64,000 nt of DNA. It comes from Periplaneta americana (Eukaryota; Arthropoda; Insecta; Blattodea; Blattidae). The translations under genes and the position numbers were made by a program. Of the stretch, positions 1 to 12,420 are shown in pieces. The stretch's first letter is position 1, and each line of letters starts with the position of its first letter. The stretch is from contig NC_091119.1 in NCBI RefSeq assembly GCF_040183065.1, positions 209,156,298 to 209,220,297 of the forward strand, written 5' to 3'. Under the pieces are notes generated by a model. The model did not search any database, was not told the origin of the DNA, and worked only from the letters and a program-made list of their open reading frames with translations.

Positions 1-600
1 CATATATGGTATACACAGATGAAAATACAAATGGCGTCAAATCTGCAGGAAAATGAATTAGTCAGCACAGAGGAAATGAAGAAGTCCTTGTGAGACAATG
101 AAGGAATTTTGGCACGCATACCAAGTGTTTCGCCCACGGGCCAAACGTGTGCGCGTCTCAAGAAAATTGCAAAACTGGAGCGTGGCGTCAACCATAGTGG
201 AACGAAACCTGCAATGATCACAAACTATGACATTATATACTATTTACCCTTCTTGTATTACATGATAAGCGGCACATATTCAGTACTAATCATACATAAT
301 TTGACACATCAAGTTTTAATTAATTCATTCATTTCAGAAATCAACAAGTATATATGTTAGAAACACAAAAAATTACAAGATGTACAAGAATAACATTATG
401 GACTCTATGCATATCGATTTCAAAACAGGCTGTACACCCTGTTATCATTTAATTTGTACAAAGTTAACTTAGTAGTAATTGGGAAGACTCATTAACATCG
501 CCTACTGCTGACGATCAGGCCACATTTTCTTGTTCAGAAGGTAATTTACAAGTTGCATGTAAAATAATATCAGTAAATATTGGGTTGATGCGAACGTTTT
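1..600. other. No gene recognised (left edge)
   Basis: AT-rich sequence with only short open frames lacking recognisable motifs. No TIR, SINE head or exon-like segment was found. A poly-T run begins at about 607 and marks the approximate start of the mariner relic that follows. Confidence 0.5.
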
Positions 601-639
601 CATAGCGTTTTTTTTTTTTTTTCAGTGGCAGGGGTTTTT

Positions 640-1100
640 TCAACAGAAAACAGAAATTAATCAGTAATATATTCTCCTACATTATACACGACTCTCTGCC
701 AACGCTCGGGTAGTTTTTCGATTGCGCGTCTGAAGAAATCTGCCGGTTTGGAGTTAAAGTCGTCAAGTCAAGGCGGAAATCTAAGGGCGCAAGATCGGGA
801 TAATATGAGGATGTGGAATCACCTCCTAACCAAAAGTCCTAGACAATCATGTCAGCGGAGTGTGGCGTGCATTATCGTATTGCAGTCTTAAATTGTGGCC
901 ACAAGACGTCTTGAGTTGTTGGCAATGAATGCCAGAACTTATGGTTGCAGCAATCCGTACAATAACTTTCGTACGGGATGTTGTTTTGAAACTACAGGAT
1001 AATTTTCTTGCAGTGCGTTCTCCGATGGCATTCTCTCCGTTACACGGTACAAATGTTTCGAGCCGCCTCCGCTGCCTTTACTTCTCTATTGAACTCTATC
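640..1100 (-). pseudogene. Internally deleted mariner transposase relic
   Basis: Minus-strand reading gives two conserved blocks of a mariner transposase, the enzyme that cuts and pastes the element at TA sites. Around 1010-1080 is the N-terminal helix-turn-helix segment (AAEAARNICTVYGENAIGER, followed by TARK). Around 655-910 is the C-terminal part: a YDNARHTP block holding the second catalytic Asp, a decayed W-E-V-I-P-H-P-H segment in the place of the YSPDLAPSD motif, and the end IEKLPERWQRVVYNVGEYIT just before a stop. Roughly 200 residues between the blocks, including the first catalytic Asp, are missing, and there are frameshifts. It cannot encode an active enzyme. Terminal repeats were not resolved. 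Mariner identity is known from these family motifs; the deletion is seen directly. Confidence 0.8.
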
Positions 1101-2002
1101 TTCTTTAGCCCAAAGAGAGCACAAACTTTCTTCAAATCCACGCATTTACAAGTACAACACTCCAAATAACAAATGACAAACGATAAACAATCTCCTAACA
1201 ACGCTACGAAAACCTTAAGGCGTAAGCAGCTAGAGCGAATATGATTGGACGTCTATAACAATTTTAATTTTATAAAATTTCACTGCTGTCATCGGCTGTT
1301 ACTGCTGCCAACATAACAGTTAGAAAATCACTACCAGTTGTATTTCTCAGTACCAAAATTCGAAACGAAGTTGGCAAAAGAAAATTCAACTTTCAAACTA
1401 GAACATCACCATAATCCACTGGCATATGTACTAATGGGGGAAAATGGTTAGATTTCACCCTTAGGGTATCAAGTAAGCTGATTCGGACTGTCGAGAAGAA
1501 CTAGGACACAAAAAGTGAACTTGAAAACAACATGTGAGCTCGATTGATCAAAATACAAACAAAATTCAGCATTTCTTTTCTCCCAATCTAAACTTATAGA
1601 TGTATTGCCAGTTGCTAAATCATTAACAAAATAATTTGAAATTCAGTTGGCGGTTTTGTGGCCAGTCATACCGCGATAAAAATGTTTGGATTATTTAAGC
1701 TAGTTTATTGATTTAAATTGTCCAAGTGTAGGAATGTACACCTCCAACTTCATAGAACAAAGTGCACTGTAATAATTAAGACGGCCATAGTCATTAATAT
1801 TCTAAAGCAGCAAGTATGAGATATGAAAGAAGTTCCAATTTCCTGAATTATTATTAACGAACCGACAGATATATTATACAAATTCGCAGTGTATCTGTTG
1901 CAGGTATTATAACAGGATGTCTCTCGTTAAGATAGGAAATTGAATGGGCGATTTTTCCCTCTAAAAGTCGACTTTTAAAGAAATAATTGCGAATTTCCTT
2001 GA

Positions 2003-3580
2003 AAACAATCTGGCAACTCTGGTCAGAACATATCGGTCAGCTTCAGTACATACGTGTGAGCAGTGATAGTGCGACTGTTCTGTCAAAAGTGCTTTATTTA
2101 GACTTTATCATGAACAAATTTTTAATTAGAAAAAGACAATCTGAACCAAGTTCTCGGTTAGATAACAGAAGTGCTACTTCAAATAATTTGAGCAAAAATT
2201 CCCTTCAGGATTCATAAAAGCGTAGCCTACTGCGTTTCGTAAATAAAGTGATGAAACTTGAAATATGGTTTTACGTGGCGTGGAGATGAGTGTCTTATAT
2301 GCGGAAATGTTTTGTCAAATCAGTCGATGGTGCCGTTTAGAAAGTAATCGTCCTCATGTACGCTAAACTTTTGGAAGATAATTTTTGGTGTGCGAACTAG
2401 CATATCTTGCCGTGAGACGAACTTTTTAAATGTAAGCATGCAGCACAAACAAACTTCAAGGATTTTTACAAAAAACTGAAGTTTTGGGAATGTTCGGTTA
2501 TAGCGGGTAAATTATTGCCCTTTCCTTTAGTTGAGAGTTTTGAAAATCGACTTGCTGAAAATGAAAAAGAATGTTTGAAGAAGTTAATAGCAAGCACCTA
2601 AATGCGTTACAAACTTCATTAACAAAGTATTTCCCGAGCTTATCCGTTTGAGAGTTAGAATGAGTAATTTCTCCTTTTGGTGAGATCAACATTCAAAATG
2701 CTACCAACCTGCCAACGATAAAAATGAGTTGATATATTTGTCATGCCATTCTACTATGATAACAACATTTCTAGACAATTCAGTGCAGCTTTTGGATTTA
2801 TGCGCGATGTCAGTATCCCACAATTGCAGAGAGGGCTGCCGTTTTCAACGTCATACTTGTGTGAATCAACATTTTTTACCATGAAAATAGTGAAATCTAA
2901 ACAAAGGAACAGTCTGCTGCATCTTGAAGATGATTTACGTGTTGGTCTGTCAACCATAACACGACGTATAGAGAAACACTGTGCAATTCACCAAGCGCAG
3001 ACTTCAAATTAATTAAAAATTTGTAATAGGTGACTTCAAAAACGGTAATAAAAATCTTTTATCGGACATCCAGCATAGATAGGCTGGGATTTTTGACATA
3101 TTATATCTTTGTTTTCTTCTAATGCTGCTAGCTTTTTAGAATTGTCGATTGCGTGTTAACATCGACCTATCTACAACACTGGATGGCCGACACTACATAG
3201 AAGTTATCAGTGCCTATTTTCTGGCGGAACGCGCTGGAACGACTTTCCGGCACTTTTATTTTGCATTTTTCATCATGGAACCGAAATATGTGTGAATAAC
3301 TATCTTTTTGATATAATTTTTATTTTAATTCCGATTAGACCTTGAAAGTTTTAGTTGGACGAAAAGGAGGTTAAAAACGACAAAATTTTCGTGCAGTGAG
3401 CAGTAATCATCTCCTCGTCCGCTATAAAATATTCTACATAGAGTTCCACCACCTTTTTCTTTAGAAGAAAAGCTCTGGTTGTTATTATATCGTTATTATT
3501 AAAGACAAATAAGTGTGTCGCGATATCGTGGGCGTTCAGTAAAGTGTATCGTCAGTCAAAAAAGGTTGGGAACCAATGCA
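2003..3580 (+). pseudogene. Degenerate hAT transposase (ZBED5/SCAND3-like)
   Basis: A plus-strand relic of a hAT transposase resembling the vertebrate and insect ZBED5/SCAND3 group. Near 2110 it starts with MNKFLIRKRQSEPSSRL, a typical N terminus. It continues at 2260-2350 with a decayed BED-type zinc-finger block (F-x-W-R-G-D-E, C-I/L-C-G-N-x-L-S-N-Q). The C-terminal hAT dimerisation domain is recognisable at 2743-3012 as LPFSTSYLCESTFFTMKIVK, then K-x-R-N-S-L and DDLRVGLSTITRRIEK. Several stops and frameshifts separate these parts. A sequence like a hAT terminal repeat (GGTTGGGAACCA) lies near 3564-3575, about 560 bp past the stop, and may be the right end. The left end was not found. Confidence 0.75.
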
Positions 3581-4123
3581 TTAGCCTAACCTTTGTTCTA
3601 GCGACAATGAGAAAATGCTGTTCTCAATTAAGTAGATAACTGAATCTAAGTCAGGACTTAAATTCACAAGCCACAAACGGGGGGGGGCTAGATACCCAGC
3701 TATATGACGTGCATCAGTCTGCCCCTCTGAAGAAAAACAATCGCTAAACAGGAAAATTCTTTAGCCAACTTGATCGCCGCAATCTCGTTCTCGTCTCGTA
3801 ACTGCACTGATTTGTGTTACCCTTTATTGGATACAATCAATGTTACTGTTGCCATCTTGGTGAAAAGAATATTCATGATAAAAGACAGGCCGAATCACTC
3901 AGCCAATCAAAGCAAGAGTAGACGTTTGGAACCTGTCCACCGGGCGAAGAAAATTGACCAATAGGAATTTATGTTTTACGAATATTTGCAGTTATCACTG
4001 TTGAAGTACAAGGAAACTGGAAATTTGTAGACAAACTGGTTATATCTACCTACCTTAGTTGCTTCATTCGTAACAGAGACACGAATATTGCTAAGAGAAA
4101 TCGAAAATGGCTATGTAGCCTAC
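3581..4123. other. Intergenic or intronic, no gene seen
   Basis: No motif-bearing reading frame in either direction. If the minus-strand gene starting at 4240 is real, this stretch is the beginning of its first intron. I found no second exon here with a GxW lipocalin motif. Confidence 0.4.
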
Positions 4124-4240
4124 CGTGTCCAGGTCGATATCCTTCTGGTACCACCTGCTGAAGAGGCGGCAGGAGCCCTCCGTCGTGGGGCACAGGGCAC
4201 CGGCCAGCAGCACCAGCACCAGCACCACCCGAATCGCCAT
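4124..4240 (-). CDS. First coding exon of a secreted, lipocalin-like protein
   Basis: Thirty-nine codons on the minus strand, from ATG at 4240 to a GT donor at 4123-4122 (ACG|GTAGGC). Residues 1-22 form a textbook signal peptide (MAIRVVLVLVLLAGALC, then PTTEG), so the product is secreted. The mature part begins SCRLFSRWYQKDIDLDT and stops in phase 0. In lipocalins the first mature residues carry a Cys followed by a short F-D-L/M-D segment leading to a Gly-x-Trp motif; the K-D-I-D-L-D end fits that, but the GxW would lie in the next exon, which I did not find. The exon is GC-rich (CTGGTGCTGG... coding for Leu and Val) in an AT-rich setting, as expected for real coding sequence. It shares phase and end motif with the exon at 18577-18699. 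Function beyond secretion is inferred. Confidence 0.55.
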
Positions 4241-4254
4241 GCCGGCCGGATGTG

Positions 4255-4290
4255 GGCTTCACTGTCCCTCGCACGCATTAAATACGGACG
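4255..4290 (-). promoter_or_regulatory. Candidate core promoter of the 4.2-kb secreted-protein gene
   Basis: On the minus strand a TATTTAA box (4284-4278) is followed about 20 bp later by GGGACAGTGAAG, which resembles an arthropod initiator (CAGT core), and then by the ATG at 4240. The spacing would give a very short 5' leader. The proposal is based on motif and position only. Confidence 0.35.
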
Positions 4291-4959
4291 CTACTTGACC
4301 TGGCATTTAACACCGGTTGCGAAATGTCTTGTACGCTTCTTATTCACAGTGTCTCGCCATTTTCGTTTTGAGCATTCAAATTCTCTTCTCTCTTCGGTTT
4401 CTAGTGCGAAGATGATGTGATAAAAAATTTTGAGGAATACAAAGATAGGATCCATAATGCGGAAATTAACGAGTTCATAAAAATTTAAAATGGGACTGCA
4501 CTGTACAATACTGTTAAAAATTGATACGAGCTAAGATATATTCGGAACATAATATCACTAAAACTAGTCAATTTTTCATCCAAGTTTAACACAATATTTC
4601 CAATTCAAATTCTAGATTCAACTGGATATTCGGTAAAGGAATTATTCTTGTTCGTTGGACAAAATTCGAGTCTTTTTGGACGAAAAAAATGTAGCAGCTC
4701 TCAGACTTTCCTCAAATTATGTTAAAATAGTTGTGCCAGTTCTGCAGTGTATTTTCGATTTGTGGAAAATTGTTAATGTAGAATTTCAAGAACACATTAG
4801 GTTATATAAATTTTAAAAGGTATGGACTTGTTTGTTATTTAGTTAGAAAACGGGAAGGATTAGAAACAAAGGAATCACTGAAAAATAAATCTGGAAAACT
4901 TTCTAATGATACAAAAGTTACCCTATACCATATCAGAAAAACTTTAATTCTTAGTTGCA

Positions 4960-5600
4960 AAATTCCTTTTATCTGACATGGGATTTAAATATCCTCTGGG
5001 TAAATTTCTAACGGATCATTTAGAGGAAGCTGAGTGGGGACAATTATCAGATATTGCAATCTGGAAATATCTTAAATTACTGAGCCTTCATCAATTAAAT
5101 TGGCAACATGCTCAATTTTATATATAAGAGATTTCTGATCTATACTAATAAAGAAATTGATACCGATGGTGAAGAATATATGGACTCTTGTTCAGAAAGT
5201 CAGTTTCCCGATGTAATTTCAGAATGTCAAGCGGTTGAAATTAGTGATGGAAATAGGATTAAGTGCATTGCAGGCTATGTAAGCAGATCAGTGAATTGCA
5301 AATGAACTTGAAATAGAAACCCAAGCTCATGAATCTAATCATTACTTACGACTGGCATATAATAGAGGGCAAATCAGATTTTGTTTCGTCACCGTTATTA
5401 AACGCTTATATTTTTTTCAAGTTCTCGTTTCCGAAATTCAAGAAGAAACGGAATGTATTAGGAATCAAAGATCATTAATCATCTCAGTGAGGTTAGAATT
5501 ATGTGCAAGTAAAGATATTTTCTGTAAGTGTTATGTTTGTGATGCAAGCAAACTTCTTGTGAAAACAAATGTAAAAGTGGCGACAAACATTTTTTGAATA
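4960..5600 (+). pseudogene. Relic of a P-element/THAP9-like transposase C-terminal region
   Basis: Broken plus-strand frames carry blocks resembling the C-terminal half of P-type transposases. Near 4990-5040 is MGFKYPLGKFLTDHLEEAEW, matching the conserved L-T-D-x-L-E block. Near 5255-5290 is IKCIAGYVSRSV, matching the I-A-G-Y-V block. Between 5300 and 5590, in another frame, is a segment with N-R-G-Q-I and regularly spaced leucines. The first catalytic residues were not seen. Frameshifts occur near 5100 and 5300. P superfamily is my best reading; a distant THAP9-like domesticated gene is less likely given the breaks. Confidence 0.5.
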
Positions 5601-6755
5601 GCTAGGCCTATAGAAATATAAATTTTCAGTATATGTGAAGGAAAAAAGACGACGAAATTACAGACTTATAGTTAGGAAGAGATGCAGATAATTCGTATGT
5701 AAGTTCCATTTGTATTTTTTTAAATCATTAGATTAGGGAAAATTATTTCCAATTTAGAAACTATAATTGAATAAAACTACTATCATATGCTAGACGGAAT
5801 TACATATATATCCCAATATTTTAAGTAACAAACAAGTTGAATTAACAAATAATTTATAGTTTCGATTGTTTTAAGGTAATAAATAATCAATTTGCAGGTA
5901 TTTGCTCCTTATCGTCTTGTAATCGCGAGGTGACAGCTATCACGGTCGGCCGTGTGTTGTGACGTCACCAATCAAGCCTTCAGGCCTGATACATGCCAGG
6001 GACCTCGCTGAGACTCAGAATGATTCAGACAATGCAACAGCAGACCTGTGTTAAAAAAGAAGATATCAAAAACGGTTAGATTTAATGGCAAGAAAGGAAC
6101 AGTACCGATATGCTGCAACCGCTCGAGGACATGATTTCCACATACAGAACAGATGGCCACGAACTAGGATCTTCAGGAGACCTGGTCAACAGATGGTCTA
6201 ATTCCGTGCTCTTCAGTAAAAGGAAGCAGAATAGATCCTTTCATAATTTCATTCAATGGCTGAATTAGGCCGTAATCGCAAAAATAAATCTCGCATTGAC
6301 ATACGTATTAGTGACGTCTCCACGTGTGCGTTCCCGTCCCTTGAATCAGGAAAATAGCGAGTCTTTGATGTAATTTGAGTCGAGGCGATCGTTATGACGG
6401 ACATGTGAAGTCCTAGCTTCCAGGTTTTCTAGTATTTTAAGCCATCTTATCTGCTGTGTCCAGTAATCGTCTTATAGTTATGAAATATTGCAGAGTGAAG
6501 AGGGAAGTACATCTTAGGAAGGTAAACCAATACTGATGGTACCAATATTCTAGAATGAGTTGATCTTGCACAATAACTGAAAGCTAGTGCAAGACAAAAC
6601 AAATATGTTAATAGGTAAAACGTAGAAATTGTATTTAAATAATAATATATCTTTGTGTAAAATTGTTGTCTGTAATGTGTCTGTGATCTATTATATATAA
6701 TAAACCAATATATAGTTATGAAATGAATATACACTTCGTCTCATTACTTTAGCAA
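5601..6755. other. No gene; contains a CRE/CCAAT block
   Basis: AT-rich DNA without a convincing reading frame, apart from the regulatory-looking block at 5959-5975. Confidence 0.4.
5959..5975. promoter_or_regulatory. CRE plus CCAAT box
   Basis: GTGACGTCACCAATCA joins a perfect palindromic cAMP-response element (TGACGTCA) directly to an inverted-Y/CCAAT box. This arrangement is common in proximal promoters. The 50 bp to the left are CpG-rich for this window. No exon with a clear donor was found within a few hundred bases on either strand, so the promoter call is tentative. Confidence 0.3.
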
Positions 6756-6759
6756 TTTG

Positions 6760-7625
6760 CTGGCCAGAATACCCCAGATCACATGTAGATTGCTCATTCC
6801 TATGTTAAAATCGGTTGCACTTTGAAGAGAACAACCGCCAGGATTGCCACCCGTCCGCCGTAAACGAACACGAGATGGCAGTACAGTCGCTAATGCAATT
6901 CAAATGGGAGTTATGACGTGGCTCCTTATGTAACAACTAGATAGCAGCATAGTAAACCTGACAAAAGTTGTTACCGTCAAAACCTATAACGGCGAGCAAT
7001 CTGGGTGTATATGATCTAGGAGAATACCGAAGGCTACACGTGAATAGACTAACTTGGGGTCGTACCCAATGATAGGTCTGAATTTCGTCTTGACAAAATA
7101 ATACAAGTAAAATTATTTGCAAAATCAATCTGTAACATGGCAAAATTAAGAATGAATGTACAAGAATGGTAACGTCTAGCTTTAACAATCATTTTCATGT
7201 ATCACAAAAACCACGGTAAGAGATTCCGAAGTGTCTAATTTCCAGCATCGTTATTGTTACGTTCACAAGAAAAAACGCTTTTTATACATAATTTAGGTTA
7301 CACATTGCTACAGTATGTTTCACTTTTTAGGTTTGTAATGGATTAATTTCAAACTGTAAATAGTGTTTGAAGTTACTTTCACCCCTGATCACATATCACA
7401 GACTGGCCATCCCCATGTTAAAAATGGTAACACGTAAAAGATAACAACCACCAGGATCGCCACTGTCGATTGGTAACGACCGCTTGATGGAAGTACATTT
7501 GCTCCGTGCAATTCAAATGAGAGTTATAACGTGACTTCTTCTGCAGTATCTAGATGGCAGCATAGTGAAATTGATAAAAGTTGTTGGCTTCAAATCCCAC
7601 AAGGCTGATCAATCTATTACATGTG
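6760..7625 (+). repeat. Diverged direct repeat pair of about 220 bp
   Basis: The segment at about 6765-6990 recurs at about 7385-7615 in the same orientation. Shared landmarks in order: CCxxTGTTAAAA, GAACAACCGCCAGGAT or its variant, GATGGxAGTAC, TGCAATTCAAATG, GAGTTATxACGTG, TAGATxGCAGCATAGT and AAAAGTTGTT. The copies are roughly 70-75 percent alike by eye, so the duplication is old. There is no coding potential, and neither an LTR signature nor a SINE head was recognised. Confidence 0.65.
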
Positions 7626-8470
7626 ATTTGGGCTTTCACTAGCCTACCTTAATTGCAGCGCACTTCGATGATGTTTAAATAAATTACAATAAATGTTTCA
7701 AGTGGAACAACATTCTTAACTCAAATTTCTATATTCTTTTCTTCATTCTGTCAACAGCTGTTAATGCCACATGTACAAAAATAATTGAAAACCGTACGTT
7801 TGGAACGATGCAATGCTTGATGTAACAGATCTACATTGTAAATTTTGAATTTTGTAACACTGGGGGGAAAAAAAGAGGTTACTTTAGTAACTCACGTTAC
7901 GTGGCGCATGGTTGTATTTACTCGTATATCCTGTAAGCAAAATGCACAGGTAGTATTCAAGTCTAAACATGTCATAACTTAGCTGAGGTCACTGTCTCTC
8001 TCTTTAGAATAATATACTCGTACATAAATCTCAGAACAAGACAATTTTGTTCACCGAAAGAGTTGCTTGTAGCAAGAACTAACAAACTCGCGCGAAAATA
8101 GAAGAATGACACATTCCCGTAAGAAAACATGTTAAAGTTCACCTAATGTACTCCAAGGAAATATTGAAGTTGAAGACAAAATTATAATTTAAAAATTCAG
8201 TGCTTTTGTTCTTAATTTGTAGAATGGCCCGAACCTATAGGAAAATTAGTGAACGGATATATCTTTGGTCCTGTAATCTTGCCCATTGGAGCGTTTCGAG
8301 GGGAGATATAGCTAATGTGGTCGTAGTTGCGGATGTTGCAAATGAAACGTATGCAGGCATCATGAACGCGTTGTAATCTTTGGGCTTAATTGGAATTTAG
8401 ATCTGGAATGTCCCAGTATCAAAATGTGGTATCATCAATGTTTGTATGAGAATTCTTTTTAATTGAACGG
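7626..8470. other. No gene seen
   Basis: AT-rich sequence leading into the 3' part of the minus-strand LINE. No repeated family or exon was recognised. Confidence 0.4.
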
Positions 8471-10740
8471 GAAGAAACATTTTCAGACGATTTAACGAAT
8501 GTAGAACGGCGAAGGCGGTCTACATGAGTGCGTGACTTGGACAGTCCTCATTCATGTTCACACCTACATATTTAATATAGGGACTGAATGGAATTACAGA
8601 TTCATTTAATTCCACAGAATTTATAAAAGCGAATTTTAAAATGCGTGAGAGCCGTTGTTGCCAGATTACAACTGCCTGAGACTTAGTTGGATTAAACGTT
8701 AAGTCAAATTTTGTAGACCATGCTGACAATGAGTTCAAGCCACTGTTCAATTTGTCTACTGTCATTTAGAGTTTCAGGTCGCGTATGTGCATATATAGTG
8801 GCATCTTCAGGATAGAGCATGTATTTACTATGTTTTAGAGTCTGAAATATGTCATTTATGTAGACTGCAAACAGAAGAGGTCCCAATACGGATCGCTGGG
8901 GTACCCCCGCCTTTACTGCCCGCCATGTTGAATATTGGTTATTAAAAATTACACACTGCTGGCGGTCATAAAGATGGGATGAGAACCAGTTAACCGCGTT
9001 GTCAGAGAGCTGTAGGGCTCTGAGCTTGCAGAGGAGCAAGTCTATGTTCACGGATTTATTTTTTTTATTTTATTGGGTTATTTTACGACGCTGTATCAAC
9101 ATCTAGGTTATTTAGCGTCTGAATGAAATGAAGGTGATAATGCCGGTGAAATGAGTCCGGGGTCCAGCACCGAAAGTTACCCAGCATTTGCTCGTATTGG
9201 GTTGAGGGAAAACCCCGGAAAAAACCTCAACCAGGTAACTTGTCCCGACCGGGAATCGAACCCGGGCCACCTGGTTTCGCGGCCAGACGCGCTGACCGTT
9301 ACTCCACAGGTGTGGACATGTTCACGGAACCCAATGCATTCGTAAAGTCTAGAAATTTCATCACAGATTGTACATTGCTTCAGTTACTTAGACAATGACA
9401 GTAGCAGTACTATGTTCTGCACGGAAGCCAGATTGATACGGATCCAGCACGTTCAGATAATCAGAAAGTTGGTTGTGAATGATTCGTTTCACCGCCTTCG
9501 ACAGGGCAGGTAAAATGGTGATAGGAGCGTAATCGCGAAGTACGAATGGAGATTTAACTTTAGGAAGGAAATGAACAAAGTCTTTTTTCCAAATATTGGG
9601 GAAAGTTGCTCATTGAGGACTAAGATAATATAATATGTAAGATTTTGTTTACTAAAATAATGCTAATGCTATCTATACCAATCACCTTGGTTTTAATCCG
9701 TGTCAATGCTGGAAAGACGTGAAGTGAAGTGGAATTTTTCTCTAGTTAGACTTACGTAATTTTCCAATTCACTTATTGCATTCTGTCTTGCAGTTGCAGA
9801 TACGAAGTAGTCATTCAGTTGGTCTAGAGAGATAGAAATTGTTTCTTCCTGCTCTTTTGTATCCCCTAGTTCTATTGTTCCGAGTTTTTGCCACATAGTG
9901 CTTGGAGAGCCATCATCTGTATACTGCAGTTTTGCGTTTCTGAATGTCTGGGTTGTCTTGTTGCGTAAACATTTATAGGTCCTGAAGTTTAAGTCACATT
10001 TGTTACGCATGTTCTATATGCCTGTCACTAAATCCCGAATGGTAGTTGTAAGCCATGGAGCAAGTTGTCTCTTTGTGCGTTTCGTCTTTACAGGAGAATG
10101 TTTGTCATAAAGTTGGAGAATTATTAACTCTGTTTACTTTTTCGTCAGCTGTGTGTGCATGCCATATTGTTTTCCACGGTAGTTGTAGCGCGTCTTGTAT
10201 GTAGTAAAGCTGTCTCGTTGATATGTTTCAGGCCAGCATATTTTTAAGGAGAGGTTTAGGACATTTTAAAGAGTGTGCAATAATAATATGACCAGAAATA
10301 CCAGGTGTTCATAGTTGGCCATGTCAGTACATGTCAACATTTTTTGTAATAATTAGATCCAATAATATGTCTGGTATCGGTGTGTGATGGATAGGATTTA
10401 AAAGTAGAATGAATAAATCGAAGGACAGGAACATTTCACAAAGTTCAATTGTTTCACTGTTGGATGTAGCGAGCAGATTTGTGTTAAATCGCTCATGATT
10501 ATTACGTGTTCATAAAGCGGCAAAAGATTTAATAGAGGGGTTTCAAGATAGTTTATAAATCTCATTTTATGGGATTTATATATAATACAGAGAAGATATT
10601 TATAAAATGATACAGAAATTTCAATAAATAAGATTTCAGGATGAGCCGAATATTCATTAGGTGAGTGATGAATAATTTTAGGTTGTAGATTAGGAATATT
10701 GCAAGCACTATTAGCAGCAGGGTAGAATCTTCGAAGATAT
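8470..10740 (-). pseudogene. LINE (Jockey-like) relic: endonuclease end, linker and reverse transcriptase
   Basis: Minus-strand non-LTR retrotransposon. From its 5' side, about 10480-10150 gives the end of an APE-type endonuclease (L-L-D-L-I-I-T-K). Next comes a linker with YDKHSPVKTKRTKRQLAPWL near 10110-10040. A linker frame follows at 10010-9693. The reverse transcriptase starts near 9550 (DYAPITILPALSKAV), has YQSGFRAEHSTAT near 9410, and continues after the SINE as VNIDLLLCKLRALQL and AGVPQRSVLGPLLFAVYIND (9060-8860). The catalytic YADD box is altered to YPED (near 8800). The thumb region with LTFNPTKSQAVVIW lies at 8765-8520. Frameshifts, a dead catalytic motif and a SINE insertion make it non-functional. 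The 3' tail was not defined. Confidence 0.85.
9055..9317 (-). mobile_element. tRNA-derived SINE, family 1, copy 1
   Basis: A complete SINE on the minus strand, flanked by an 11-bp target duplication ATGTTCACGGA (9044-9054 and 9318-9328). The tRNA-like head is at the right: A-box-like GGAGTAACGGTCAGCGCG and B-box GGGTTCGATTCCC. The body has the conserved GGGGTTTTCCCTCAACCC segment and the tail ends in A/T-rich sequence at the left. It sits inside the reverse transcriptase of the LINE at 8470-10740. A second copy lies at 16425-16642. Short open frames across it are artefacts of the repeat. Confidence 0.9.
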
Positions 10741-11180
10741 TAAAAGCCTAGGCGAGCGAGTGGTGAGAGGGGACGTCGCTATCCTCGCTAGACAAGGGAT
10801 CCGAGCCCTTGAACTAGGCGCAGAACGATAGAGTAAACTCACTCCATTAGTACTCAAGGTGACACACGAAAACCAAGGCTTCGAGTTTTCAAATTCCGAA
10901 ATTTATATCGAGGGAGTGCCGCCATGGTGGTCTAGTCCTAGTGGCTAGAGCGATGAACTTATAATTGTGGACCCGGGTTCGGTCCCCGTCGTAATCCAGA
11001 TTAATAATGTGTGTTCCAGGTAAGACAGGAATTTTCTTCGGGAGCTCCGGTTCCCCTGTGCCATCTCAACAAATCTCCACCATCATCTCATCTCAGCGAT
11101 TGTAGCGTAGACTAGCCCCCTACGGCGTACCCTGGGCAACGGCTGTCTACATAAATGGGGTCACATGAGTAAATGAAGTC
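10740..11180 (+). mobile_element. tRNA-derived SINE, family 4, with unclassified left flank
   Basis: At 10925-11000 a tRNA-like head reads TGGTCTAGTCCTAGTGGC (A-box) and GGGTTCGGTCCCC (B-box) on the plus strand. A body with TTCTTCGGGAGCTCCGG and GCGTACCCTGGGCAACGG continues to about 11175. The body is related to the element at 17395-17640 (shared TTTTCTCGGGGTACTC-like block). The GC-rich 10740-10915 segment just before it is not classified. Confidence 0.65.
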
Positions 11181-12420
11181 ATTTACCCGCTATTAGCACG
11201 GAAAATCACGAGACACGAAATGCATCTTACACTTCAGGTTTCATGGTACTATAAGTGACGTCAAAAAATTACAATTTTTCTCTGTTGTCCTTTGAACACA
11301 GAAGTTTAACAAAAAAATCCGTTCAACACTACAGAATAAGTGGCTGGCAGATGGGACAAGGAAAGCAAAGGTGTGGGATAAGGACGTGTCTCATTTGGCT
11401 GCTTCAATCTGCGTTAACACAACAGGAAGCAGCTGATTACGATCCGGAGTGGGGGGGGGGTACCCAACGTGTTGTGTGTTGCGTGGGCTTTGGATACGAT
11501 TCCTGGTTGAGTTCGGATCTGACAGAGACCAGTGATGAAAATATTCAGCACTACTTTCTTCAAGCCGCCGAGTTCCGTGTACAAACCGCGCGACAAGAGT
11601 CTGATAATTACTTGATATTCGTCTTATATTTAGAGAAAACCTCGGTAAAGCCAAACAGACAATCAGCTAACTTCTCTGGGTCCCGTGTTTGTCCCTGGAT
11701 GAGAGAGTTCTAAGCAAAACTAATCGGTCACATCTCGCCACGAAGTTTCCTGATAACAGACATGAGGCTGCAGAGATTTCTGATGGTCGAATGAGGAAAA
11801 ATAAGATCCTAATCTTCCTAAAATAAAAATGTGTAGGCAGAACTGGGTGGAAGAACGTAAATATTCCAAGGCTTATCACTCACCTAACATGGAATTAATT
11901 AATATCGTTGTGTGTCGGTCATGAATTAACTGGAAACGTTATCTTTAGTGGTGCGTTTATGACTTCGCATAACTTTCATCAAAAGTGATTTACGAAAATT
12001 TAAAATCTTTACACAAGATTTTTTACAACAAACTATAACTAAAAATGAAGGCTGTTTTCCTGCTTCAACGCATCTGATGGCAGGTTATCTACCTGCTCAT
12101 AAGACCATTCTAACAATGCTTTCGCTGAAATTGTAGGTGGCAGCACCAAACATACTGTATAACCTAAACTATGGTCCCAGTCAAGACGTTCCAGTTGGCA
12201 TGGTAATGTACAATAATTTGGCATATTATGAACGATTTTCACTAACGATAAATATTATTTCTAATACTGGAGTACAAAAGAACATTGTTTAAAAACAACA
12301 GTGTCATTTCATTTGTTAACTCCGTTGTTTTCATCATACTTAGGCCTAATGCATTTTTCATACTGACGATAATCATTTTGATAATGTTATTCTACACCCA
12401 CCCGCCTCTTTGTTTTTGTT
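11181..12420. other. No supported gene
   Basis: A plus-strand open frame of about 150 codons (11255-11713) overlaps minus-strand open frames and has no recognisable domain, signal peptide or splice context; the poly-G at 11450 argues against coding. A minus-strand frame at 12039-12242 (L-D-W-D-H-S-L-G-Y-T) looks protein-like but I cannot assign it. Confidence 0.35.

Noticed and set aside
9151..9345. Plus-strand open frame over the SINE
   Set aside because: It is the SINE itself read in frame. Such frames are often mis-annotated as protein tails in repeat-rich insect genomes.
11255..11713. 152-codon plus-strand open frame
   Set aside because: No domain, no splice context, a poly-G tract inside, and competing open frames on the other strand.
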